NCBI GenBank assembly: GCA_029948255.1
Contig: JALIZF010001823.1
Location: forward strand, 186,001 to 250,000
Reading direction: 5' to 3'
DNA from: Telmatactis stephensoni
Taxonomy: Eukaryota; Cnidaria; Anthozoa; Actiniaria; Isophelliidae
DNA length: 64,000 nt
The notes under the pieces are model-generated. The model saw nothing but the letters and a program-made list of their open reading frames with translations, was not told the origin of the DNA and made no database searches. The position numbers were made by a program, and so were the translations under genes. Shown here piece after piece: positions 25,601 through 46,874 of this stretch. Numbering within the stretch: the stretch's first letter is position 1; each line of letters begins with the position of its first letter.

Positions 25601-28600
25601 TCTATGTTCTATGTTGAAGGTCTCCAAGACAGTTTTCAGTTCTATGAATAAAGCCAACATAAGATAAGAGAGGAAAACTTGTTAATGGGGCGCGTGCCGT
25701 GATGATTCCCATCTGTGCTATTTTTAGTAACCGGATGCAGTTTAATTTTCGTCTTACCTTACTCTTGTGCATTAAAAATTTGAATGAGTGGAATTTGCCG
25801 ATTTGAGCTTCATAAAATCACACAATCGATATCAAATTTATTCCAAATTCCACGAAAAAGCCATCTGATGTCCTATTAATAACACACATAAAAAAGGTTT
25901 TCTCATCGAAATGAGTGAAAATGTTGGAGTAACTCAATGACATGTGATACATCAGTAGCGCGCGCATTTCCGCTAAATTTTCTTTCAAAAACACAACAAA
26001 ATCCTCGACGTTTTTGCCTCTTTTTCCATCAAAATTGTTCGTTTGTTAGCAAAAATTACACACTTTTGATACTAGATAATATAAACAACAGCAGAGCTAA
26101 GAAAACTTTGATTTAACGCTGTTTTTGAAAACACATATCTGCACTAAACGGTTTTTGTGGGTCCTAAAGTGTCAAATTATGACGCATGGGAGTAGGGTAG
26201 GACGAAAATTAACTGCATCTGGTTACTAAAATATAGCACAGATGAGAATCACGGCGCACGCCCCATTAACAAGTTTCCCTCTTATTTATGCTCTCTTGAT
26301 AAAGCTCTGGTGAGCTTCACACTGACAAGGCCTCTGCTTTGAAGCTAGATAGTAATTTCACAAGATTTTTCAAAAAATTCCTAAAACAAACGTTCGTCAT
26401 CTTTTTTGCTTGATATTTGTAAAGAATTTTTGCCAGAGCCTTGTTCTCGATGGCGCGTGTGACTTCACCTTAAGAATTTTTAAACAAAATGTAGATGCAG
26501 AAGTTTATTTTTTGAAACCAATGTTTGTTTGAACTTTATAGCCTATTTGAGCTTATAACACACACCAAACACGTTAAGATTTTCATAAGAATAGCATTTT
26601 AATAATGCAGTACTCTTGGGTAAGCTCAGTGCATGTGATATGGTGGCACTTGATACACTGTACCATTTCAGTCTGTTATCAAAGCTATGCAACCATGCTG
26701 GAATGAAAGCTCAGCTAACAAAACTATCGATGTTAAACAAAGTCCTTCACATTTTTCTACCTATATATTTATCAGTTAGACTACAGAAAGCCGCGTGTCT
26801 GTGGCGTGATAGATGCACGATAGAAAATATAAAGAATCCTCAACAAACGTAAGAGAGCAACTCTAATTTGTCTGCATTTTAGGTTGTTTTAGGTAAATCT
26901 GACTTACCCTACCCCCCATAAGTGTGATACTCAAACCCCCCCCCCCCACTCCCCCGATAGACTGTTGAGTGGAACCATAACTAGAAATGAAATGAAATGA
27001 AATTTTTGCATTTATATAGCGCAAATATCTATATGTATATAATCAAATACGCTAAGAGTTTGTTAGTAAGGACAGAGTGTTGTACCGGGCGACGATCCCC
27101 TACTCTTTGCGAACAGTACAACAGGATCTTTTGCGTCCACTATACAAGAAGGGTTAGAGTGAAAGCAGACGGGGCCTACGGTTTAACCTCCTTATCCGAG
27201 AAGACGTACACTAACAAACAGATCTAAAAGCAAAGTTCTGGTATGTTTTGTACTGTCTGGGTAGTGTTGTCTGCATTTTAAAATATTTTAGGTCAATTTG
27301 ACTTACCCTATCCCCCAAAGTGAAATATTTAGCACCCCCCTGATCAAATCTTATGGACAGTGCCATAGCTAGAATTGACAAACAGATTCAATAGCAAACT
27401 TTTGGTATGTTTCGTACTGTCTGGGTGGTGCTGTCTCTATTTTAGGTTGTTTTAGCCCAGTTAAATTTGACTTACCCTACCCCCCTAAGTGTGATACTCA
27501 ACCCCCCCTGATAAAAAATTGGACGGTGTTATAGCTAGAATTAACAAACAGATCTAAAAGCAAACTTTTGGTAAGTTTCGCACTGTCCGGGTAGTGTTGT
27601 CTGCATTTTAGATTATTTTAGGTAAATTTGACTTACCCTACCCCCCAGAGTGAAATATTTAGCCCCCCCCTGATCGAATCTTGGATGGATCCATAGCTAG
27701 ACTTAACAAACAGATCCAACAGCAAACTTTTGGTATGTTTTGCACTGTCTGGGTGGTGTTGTCTGCATTTTATAATTTTCTTGGTAGATTTGACCTACCC
27801 TACCCCCCTAAGTGTCAAATTTGACCCCCCCTGGACGAATTCAGGTGGGATCCATAGCTTAAATTAATCAGCTCATCGAATACTACAACTGTGCCAAATT
27901 TGGTGCTTTTACCTCAAAGTGAACAATTAGGCCATTTTTCTGCACCAAATTGCTGGACTATTATTTGAGCCCTATTGGGGAAGAGCTCAGAATGTTGTCC
28001 CTTGACAAGGTGTGCCTTAGACTAAAAGTACTGCTTATAATTATTATGGAGAGGTTTGCAGCTTTTCTAATGTGTGTCTTATGTAAGGTGTCTCCTACTT
28101 GAATGGCCCTATTAGGGAAGCAAGGGTGGCCAAGCAGTGAAAGTGTCAGTCTGTCAACACTGTGGTCCCCAGTTTGACTCCTGAATGGGGCATCATGTGG
28201 CACGAGTTTCTTGTTCGTTCTCTCCCTTGCTTCGAGGATTTTTTCTCCGGGTACTCTGGTTTTCTTCCCTCAGTAAAAATGAACTAGTTTCGATCTGAGT
28301 TGTGCTCTGTGATCAGACATTGGTTGTATGGTGGCTACAACGTGTGTGTGTGTGTGTGTATGTAAATATGTAACTGTCTCATAATGAAAGAACCCTTGTA
28401 TACCTTCGACTCGACCATGTTGAGCTGTGCCCTTCGTAATTCAGCACTTGTCTGCAAGGAAGGGTAATGAGCTACCCCAAATTGTACATACCTGTTGGTA
28501 GAAAAGTTCACAGACTGGTCACTCAGAAACTCTACTGGACAAGCCTTATCCCCCATGCAGTATTTTCTCAGTAGAGCCATACAAGCATGTGAGGTCTTTC

Positions 28601-31600
28601 TTGATGGTTTGTTTTCATGAAAGAGATCTCCACCAAGTAAGATGAAATCAACCTACAGATGAAACAGTCACAAAATAATATTAAGTAACTGATTTACTGG
28701 GTTTCATCCATTTCTTTGGGAATCAAGTAAGGAAGTAAGGATTAAGTAGTTTATTTATATATGTCGCACTTAGGGGCTTACAATAAAACTCATTTGAGCG
28801 TGCATGTGCATTGTCAAAAGACAACAAAGCAGTAGTTATGTTGGACGAGTAAAGAAAAGTTGTTAATGAGAAATCTTTTGTTGAAGTTCATCCAAGATGG
28901 CTGCCGTGACGTCACATGCAACCAAGCAATATTGTTTGCTCTAATCTGAAAATGTCTGTGGAGATCCTGCTTAATTTGGTAATGTATACTGTAAATACAA
29001 GTTTAATAGTCAAAGTTCCAAAATGTTGCAAAATAATGATCACACATACACAAACACTCCATCCTTGCCCCCCATCCGGTTATATTGGATGGCAGGGACA
29101 AATGAATCTCTTACACCTCAGGATTTAGATTCCTGCTATTACAGTTTTACTGTTCCTACTATCCATGGCTAACATGGCCAATATATGTCTTGTGTGGTTG
29201 TGCAAAGTCTCTATTTATCACCTGCTTCAGTACAAGTATAAAGAAATCAATAAATACCAAGTTTATTCCCTTACATTTTTATTTTTTCCTATTTCTAGGA
29301 TCTCCTCAAATGTAACCAAGGAATCATTTCCTCTTATTTGATCTTTCTCAGAATAACCAAGATGAATATCAGTTGCTGGGGAAAAAATATTGATCATAAA
29401 GCCAACACTTTGAAATGTGATGAACATTGAGGTTGGGTTAAGATGTAATATGAGAAAAAATTTCATTGGTACTGAAGGAAAACCAAATGAAAGTTATCCT
29501 GCAAGCAGGGTTTATTTTTCTTATCCCTTTTTAGAGCAAGGGGAAAAGAGTTAGTAATCGCTGCCAACCCTTGCAATTTCCACACCCATGTTTCTGGATG
29601 TAAAAATCATGGTTTATTTGCTAAAACCTGTTTCAAAAATGTTTTTTATGCAAACATAATTACATGCATGGCAGTTTTGCTAGTAAGGTATTCCTTGCTC
29701 ATAAAAATGACGTTTTGCTGCATCATCTCCTTGCATGCTCAAGTAGTTACAAGGGTTGCCAGAAGATTTTTTCGCTGCTAGCTGACTAGTAAAGGATTAG
29801 AAAAAAAATCTCTGCTCTCAAGATAACTTCAAGCCAAAAATGGATCAAGTTTATGGAGCACTAAAGGCACTATTACACGCTGAAACTTGTCTCGATCAAT
29901 CACCGATGTGAGACGAATTTCATAGCGAGTGTTACATGCTGAAATTTTGGCCTGAAACTTGTTCGCAACACACATTTCTGAGCAGGAGTAGAAAGTAGTT
30001 CTACTTTCGTGAAACTATATTGTGAAATCGACCCGGGGAAAGTTTTAGCTTAATGACCATTTTACATGGTGCAATGCGTTGTAAAACTTGTCTCACCATG
30101 GAGATTGAGGCAAGTTTTAGAGGAAAGTTTCAGCGTGTAACAGCGCCTTAACCCACTTAAATCTGACTCAAGAAAGAAATGCATGCAAATTTCTTCAATT
30201 TTTGCATCCAACTCCATTTTTTATTTCATTGTATTTATAGAAATTTCTAACATTGTATAAAAAAAGTATACAGACATTGCTGGCATTTCAAGTATTTGCC
30301 CTTTACTTAACACGGGACTTAACAGGGGTGTGCCAGATCTTGAAGCATTTTTACTTTTTATAATGGGAATAGAAAAAATCATTTCTCATGATTCCTATAA
30401 CACATTCTTTACAAGACGCGAGAAAAGCTGAGATAATTGTTCATGATGTCCCTGTCCTGTTCCATCTTTTTTTCATCTTCGTAAAAGAAGATGAAAAAAA
30501 AACCAATTCAAATTGTCTCAATTTTGCATTTTTTTTTTTGTTTTATTTTAAATCTCAAAGCACTCATTTAACACAATGGCTGCAAAAACAGTGTAAGGAG
30601 GACAAAATTAAAGAGGTTTCTAATTAAAGGTAAAGCACTATATTTAACGTCGGTAGTTCCTTCAGCTGAACACTGGTCTCCCAGGAAGCCGATGGTGCGC
30701 TCTTTACCCCCCTCTTTCCATCAGTGCTCCGTTTTAAGGGTATTTAAAGCTAATTTAAGCTACACGGAATGGAAAGAAGTCGAAACAAGGATGTGAGATC
30801 TGGGGATCGAACTAGGGACCTCTCGCACCGAAGGCCGCGCGCTAACCAACTGTGCCATCCTTGCTCCTAATTATATTTCCTGTGTCATTGACCCCCTGTA
30901 CACACCTGATCTAAGTAAAGGCAACATAATCTTTAACTCAAACAAAGAGCTTTTAGTTTACCAGGGCCATAATCAATAGTACAGTTGGTCCAGTTTGAAT
31001 TACTTTTGAATGAAATATATTTTTTTAATATTCAAAAAAATCTAATTAAAATTTTTGAATTGATTCAGGTATTTTTAAATGAAAAACTAAGCTCCAAAAA
31101 AATTATATGAAACAAGTAGCAAATAAAGAAGCCTTCCCCCACCCCTCCCTCCCAATTTTGAAAACTGGACCATTGAAAAACTCGTGACTACGGCCCTGTT
31201 AACGCATTCTTCTTAGAGCAGGTTTTATTGTGTTTTGCCATAGAGCAGATTTCGTATGAGTGTGAAACAGACCGTGCCGTGCCGTGACCGTGTCAGTGCC
31301 GTGTTGTCTATAAAAACATTCGAAATTCCTGCCGTAACCGTGCCATGACCGTGCGGTGCCATTTTCACAGTCATACGAAATCAACTCTATTTCAGCTTTT
31401 TGAATGACCAATGCTGAGCCACTGCATGGCCCAACACATGGACTTTTCCATCATACAGAATCTGTATTTGGTGTACTGTTACAGATTTTCATTCACTTGT
31501 CATTATGATTGACCCATGTAGGTAAGAGAGGGGGAGGGATGATGCTGATGATATCAAATATCGATAAATCAATATAATATCGATAATTGATCAATTCAGA

Positions 31601-31816
31601 GCAAGTGACAAGATATATTAGATTCCTAATCATTGAGTCATAAGTCATAATTTTACTGTGGCAGCGAAGTGGGAGTGAAGTATCACATTGATGACTCACC
31701 AATCAAAACTCTAAACAAATCTTCATGATTTCTAGGGATAAAACAACATAGAGATCAATAAATATAGCATTTGATTTGATTTTTTCCAAGAAGACTCACA
31801 TGTCATCGGCTGCCAT
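13606..31816 (-). CDS. MRE11: MRE11 double-strand break repair nuclease
   Basis: Eighteen coding exons on the minus strand, all GT-AG and phase-consistent: 31816-31800, 31731-31700, 29375-29275, 28652-28492, 23383-23296, 22906-22650, 20964-20773, 20262-20103, 19153-19073, 18551-18428, 17973-17861, 17352-17107, 16722-16617, 16290-16138, 15838-15798, 15027-14960, 14846-14807, 13674-13606; 682 aa (human 708). The Mn-dependent nuclease/phosphoesterase motifs are complete: DIH (D19, H21), [11 protein letters not shown] (D59), GNHDDP (N127, H128), LHQNR (H216), GHEHE (H244, H246), each one residue below the human number. The capping domain follows (exons 7-11). Exon 12 encodes a charged helical stretch, exon 13 an Asp run, exon 14 an RG-rich (GAR) segment of the type methylated by PRMT1, and the last exon SDDSDNPF with a basic end, as in animal MRE11 tails. 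It acts with RAD50 and NBS1 in nuclear end resection. Start ATG is at 31816. Introns are loaded with repeats. Confidence 0.95.
13900..14165 (+). mobile_element. tRNA-derived SINE
   Basis: The head resembles a tRNA with a Pol III A box (TGGCACAGTTGG, 13909-13920) and B box (GAGTTCGATTCC, 13952-13963). It is followed by an unrelated body and a 3' end of repeated acctttacctttac. A second copy in opposite orientation lies at 30624-30867. Located in MRE11 intron 17. Confidence 0.85.
14170..14332. mobile_element. MITE, gagcagattt family
   Basis: Ends are agagcagattttatatgagtg and cactcatacaaaatgtgct (trimmed); the centre keeps atttcaaatgtttttatagaca. It abuts the SINE at 13900-14165, in MRE11 intron 17. 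Confidence 0.75.
15220..15362. repeat. Diverged inverted-repeat element
   Basis: 'ttattgactgagttaggtcc' on the left is approximately mirrored by 'cccactcagtcgataag' on the right, with gagaaaatatttggctc against gagccaaaacttttccc inside. Probably an old MITE in MRE11 intron 15. Confidence 0.5.
15905..16066. repeat. (ATGA)n microsatellite
   Basis: Repeated gaatgaatgaat/aaatgaatgaat runs, interrupted. Antisense ORFs rich in Ser, Phe, Ile and His arise from it and are not genes. In MRE11 intron 14. Confidence 0.9.
16766..17066. mobile_element. Near-perfect foldback element
   Basis: About 130-bp arms: 'acagtgctatgctttgaacc' at the left is mirrored by 'ggttcgaagcgtagcactgt' at the right, with long identical blocks between (ggcgcttcactttgatgtct against agacatcaaagtgaagcgcc). 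The loop is about 45 bp near 16895-16940. It sits in MRE11 intron 12, close to the exon 12 donor. Confidence 0.8.
18780..19040. repeat. Imperfect inverted repeat
   Basis: 'ccgtataaagaacttgagat' and 'gttttatcgg' near 18942-18962 are mirrored by 'ccgataaaac' and 'tctcgttctttata' near 19000-19030. In MRE11 intron 9. Function unknown. Confidence 0.5.
21105..21395. repeat. AT-rich imperfect repeat block
   Basis: Repeats 'gtcctcttattgacacactc' twice (about 21182 and 21308) and contains flanking aattcaatataat-type inverted sequence. No gene. In MRE11 intron 6. Confidence 0.45.
25010..25392. repeat. Nested inverted repeats in the foldback spacer
   Basis: Short mirrored segments such as 'cttatatggcgaaaagttgt' against 'ttctccatataaacagg', and 'gtctcggctaaccgagttac' against 'gatcggctgatagggtaacc'. 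No ORF of note. Confidence 0.5.
25665..26288. mobile_element. MITE nested in the foldback spacer
   Basis: Terminal inverted repeats of roughly 90 bp: 'cttgttaatggggcgcgtgc' on the left against 'gcgcacgccccattaacaag' on the right, continuing through atctgtgctat and ttaattttcgtc. 620 bp, non-coding. Confidence 0.8.
26985..27230. repeat. Dispersed repeat inserted in right arm
   Basis: Begins with a gaaat run, then 'gcatttatatagcgcaaat', and contains 'gacggggcctac' and 'ttatccgagaagacgt'. The same tail recurs at about 62805-62870 and, more diverged, near 14510-14590. It interrupts the right arm of the large foldback, so it inserted after the foldback formed. Confidence 0.65.
28115..28290 (+). 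mobile_element. Second type of tRNA-derived SINE
   Basis: Contains an A-box-like gtggccaagcag and a B-box-like cagtttgactcc about 45 bp later, followed by a conserved-looking tctccgggtactctggtttt. It differs in sequence from the SINE at 13900. In MRE11 intron 4. Confidence 0.55.
29870..30152. mobile_element. Inverted-repeat element (MITE-like)
   Basis: The left end 'actattacacgctgaaactt' is mirrored by 'agtttcagcgtgtaacag' on the right, with gtctcgatcaatca-type interior. No ORF. Lies in MRE11 intron 2. Confidence 0.7.
30624..30867 (-). mobile_element. tRNA-derived SINE, reverse copy
   Basis: Reverse-complement relative of the SINE at 13900-14165. It ends on the right with 'aactgtgccatccttgctc' (A-box side), has B box complement 'ggatcgaactaggg', and starts on the left with taaaggtaaag. 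In MRE11 intron 2, in the same sense as MRE11 transcription. Confidence 0.85.
31242..31388. mobile_element. MITE, gagcagattt family, well preserved
   Basis: A clean copy: tagagcagatttcgtatgag at the left, catacgaaatcaactct at the right, and the centre ttgtctataaaaacattcga. 147 bp. In MRE11 intron 2. Confidence 0.85.
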
Positions 31817-32507
31817 CTTTCATAATTCCAAAAATTCCCGCGCAAGTGCATGCACCAACGAAAGCACTTCACCAAACCGCGGCATCACGCGATAAGTAAT
31901 CATTCATCTCATCTCCCTCTGCACTTCAACTACCACATAACTAAACATTCACAAAATAGAAAAGCAAAACACCTATTTAGCGCTATTTCTGGAGTGTTTG
32001 ACGAGATGGACGAAGCTTCAGAACTTTCGATATCATTCCGAAGAAGTATCGAGTTCTTTTCGAGGTGTCGGCACGCGTCGGCCATAGTTCGGGTGTTTCG
32101 TCACCGTTGCCATTGGCTAACAATTGGGCAAACTTTGCTGGGGGTTGACGATCGGTCCCCGGTGCCACATGCCTCTGGTAGCGGAGCGCCATTGTGATTT
32201 TTTCAAGTGTCAATTCTTTTCGACAGGCAGTCTTCATTACGGTTTTACGATCTCCATACTTCAGCCCGTTGGATCTTGTTTACAAGGCATAGAGTTAGAA
32301 TACTGAGGAAAGGTCTTGTGAAATCTGGCTCTCAATGAGCCGCGAATCGTGCAGTTTTGCGGCCAGCTTTGCGCGAAACTGATTCCGTCTTGGTTGGGTG
32401 TAAGGTGGCTTGAAAGCAACTCTCCATCATGAACGTCGGCTTTTCCAGCATGTAATTTGAGGAAGCGTCGTCAGAATAGATCTGTTGGTTGCTTTACCCT
32501 TCAAACT
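31817..32507. promoter_or_regulatory. Shared divergent promoter, MRE11 / GSK3
   Basis: The MRE11 start codon (minus strand) and the GSK3 start codon (plus strand) are 691 bp apart, head-to-head, so both transcription starts and 5' UTRs should lie here. The middle part is richer in CpG than surrounding DNA. No TATA box was identified. ORFs on both strands of this stretch resemble no known protein. Confidence 0.6.
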
Positions 32508-44170
<11,663 letters not shown>

Positions 44171-46206
44171 TTATTTTAAGTTAAAAAGAAACTTACAGCT
44201 GGAACTTTGCCTTAAAAATTTGACTGTAAAATGAGAAGAGCTATTCCATAGTTGAAGGAGCATAAACTAATGTAAATAATTTAAAATAGTCCCCATTGTC
44301 TGAATTTTGAGTGTTTTCAGTATTATATAATACATCTGTAGTATACTGGACGGCCGTCATCAGTACGTATGTTTTAGAGTTTAACTTGAGTCACCCATCA
44401 ATGTACAAAGTTCACTATCACAATCAAGGCTTCCACAGCATGCACCCTGTTTTTGCTTACAAAGGAGTACCTAATGTATTTATGTTGTTTTCTGCATTAT
44501 TATTGTTATGAATGGTGGTATCTCTTTTCTAAGTAGCAATGGGGTAGGCTGTTTTTCCATTCACATGCACAAATCTACATAATTTGATTTTTAATTACGA
44601 CTGACTTTTATTTCCAAATTTCAAAACATTTTAACAAACTCTTAACTATATTAATAGTACATGAAATCCATTGTATTTTCAATTTGGTACAGTAACAGTC
44701 ACCATTTAAACTAAATATCAGCATGGCTGTGTTTTGTGCAAGTACAAATAGCTACAATTATGATACAATATTTGTATTTTCATTGAACACAATATATTTA
44801 AAGAAAACTTGTAATATATTGGAAATCCTTAATTACCTGTATACTTAGGGAATTCAAATTTGCAAAGATTCTTACTTTCAAATTATGTTTAATGTATGTT
44901 ATGCTGTGAAATGCTGTAAATTCAATGCTTTTACAATAGTCAGTCTTTTATGTGTAGAATTTTAGATAATATTATTTGTTAATGTACAAGGCTTTATGAC
45001 CTAATAACTGCACAAAAACTGAAAACTTGTCTGTTCTTTGGGGGAATGACAGCTACACGTAAAAGTATACACTGTATACAGTGTGTCGCTTAGGCTAAAA
45101 ATAGTGTTCCAAGCTAGTAACAAATAGAAATATACATTAACGGCAGAGCATTGAGCACATTGACTGGCAGTAACCACAACTTTACTGCGCTTTGCCTTGC
45201 TGTCTTGAGAAGTTCAACCCAACTTTTCATGGTAAATATCTGTTGTCTTGCTAAGCTGTCACAGCCAGATCCCTCCAGTTTAAATCTTAATGGAATCATG
45301 TGCACATGTCTGCAATTGTCAAAAAGATCTGGATGCTTTCACTGGAAGGAGAGTTTTTCCTCCAGAAAAAAGACCTGAAAAAGAACTTTTAGCAAAATGA
45401 AATTTTACGGATTAACCCTTATAATCCTCCCAGGTTTGAGTTGATTGAAAAGAAAGGTTTAGAGAGCTGTATGTTACTGACATTTTTTTTGACATCCAAG
45501 GCCATGACGCAGTATGGGTAGAGGGGACAGATGCCCCTTCCCACCCCAACTAGGGAAGGAAATGGATACCCTATACACGACTTTCATAATGGCCGCTGCT
45601 AATTAGCATAAATAGTGAAAAATTACTATGTCTGGAACTGTATCAATTTGAAATTATTAAGATTGTTGATTTTGATAATTTGTGCAATTTTCAAAACAAA
45701 ACATTAAATCCTTGACAAGATATGGGGATTTAAAATTCTGAAAATGCACCAAAACGAGTCTACCCAGGCTTTTGGTCAAAATTACATACAAAACTCTCTA
45801 TTTTTGACAGCGCATAACTTTTTTGATATTGAACCAAAAGTGATAAAATTTTCTGAAAATATTTGTCTTGAAGTCATTTCTCACATAGCATTGATAATTT
45901 CTTGCACAAGGCCCTCATTTTCTCTACTGGAAAAAACTGAATTATGAAAGTGGTCTATATATATTCTGTGACCTTAATTTTGAGATTTGTTGAAAAAGTA
46001 ATAAACCAGTTGTGAGATATGCTTCACTTGTCACTTGTAATTAAAGGACTCAGGACGAGGCTATGTGCTAAAACTTTTGTCTTGTGAATGCATGTAGACT
46101 TGTCTTGATATTTTTGTATGTGGCAAGTGAAGTGTAACTTGGAAGTTGGCTAGTACAACTCATTTTAAGTTATACTTTTTGCAACATGAAATTTATTTTT
46201 TTGTTT

Positions 46207-46248
<42 letters not shown>

Positions 46249-46874
46249 CAAATTATAAAGTGTCATTAGACTAAATCAGCTAAGGTGTTGCTATGTACGT
46301 TTCCACCCAATTCAAAACCTCTGGGAATGAGATACGTCGTTTATCACACAGAACAAAATATTCCCAGAAGTTTTGAATTGGGTGGAAATGTACATAGCAA
46401 CGCGTTAGCCGATTGGGTCTATTCACATTCCATTTGCCATTATACCTGACAAATCTTACCCTTTCTTTTCTTACAAAGCTGAGATGCTGCTTCCAAATAT
46501 GGTTTGTCTTGGTCTGTCCAGATGCTGGAGCTTGGGTTTCCTGTGCTGAAGGGAGCCATCATAGACGCGCCCTCCCCCCTCCCCTCTCATTCCCCTACAG
46601 CTGAGCATCAAGTTTTGGGCTACCTGTGTGAAGATCTTTCCCCTCCCTCTCCTCCCTAATTAGTTCGACTCCGCAAAATATTAGCTAAACAAATGGCGGT
46701 TGCGGTTAAAATATTGATAACAACTCTTAAGCTTTTGAAAAAATAATTCAATTTACATTACTTCAACAATGCTATCATAGCGGCATTATACTTCAATATG
46801 TAACGAGATTATTTGTGAAAATCCACAATCGAAGCATCGAACTCTGAGGCGAGTAACGAGGGATTTTTCAGGAT
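44171..46874. other. GSK3 3' UTR and intergenic region
   Basis: Probably contains the GSK3 3' UTR; a candidate AATAAA is at 46000-46005. A poly-T run lies at 46206-46247 and an inverted-repeat element at 46277-46418. The last part should contain the ZDHHC23-like promoter. No other coding sequence was recognised. Confidence 0.5.
46277..46418. mobile_element. MITE-like inverted repeat
   Basis: 'gttgctatgtacgtttccac' at the left is mirrored by 'ggaaatgtacatagcaac' at the right, with 'ccaattcaaaacctctggga' against 'cccagaagttttgaattggg' inside. About 140 bp, next to the poly-T run. Confidence 0.75.

Larger units (their letters stand above)
23970..28110. repeat. 4-kb foldback inside MRE11 intron 4
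   Basis: The left arm (about 24050-24790) and right arm (about 26870-27930) are reverse complements. For instance 'tttgaggtaaaagcaccaaa' near 24069 reappears inverted near 27895, and weaker matching continues outward to about 23970 and 28110. Each arm is itself a tandem array of 158-167-bp units, with left anchors near 24125, 24283, 24443, 24610 and 24771. Each unit carries a gggggg tract and a tagggtaagtcaaat motif. The right arm is interrupted by another repeat (about 26985-27230). The central 2 kb holds a further MITE (25665-26285) and a cryptic inverted repeat at 25020-25390. No transposase ORF is present. Confidence 0.85.

Noticed and set aside
31850..32197. 115-codon plus-strand ORF between MRE11 and GSK3
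   Set aside because: Lies in the promoter/5' UTR region, is mirrored by an ORF on the other strand, and has no recognised similarity.
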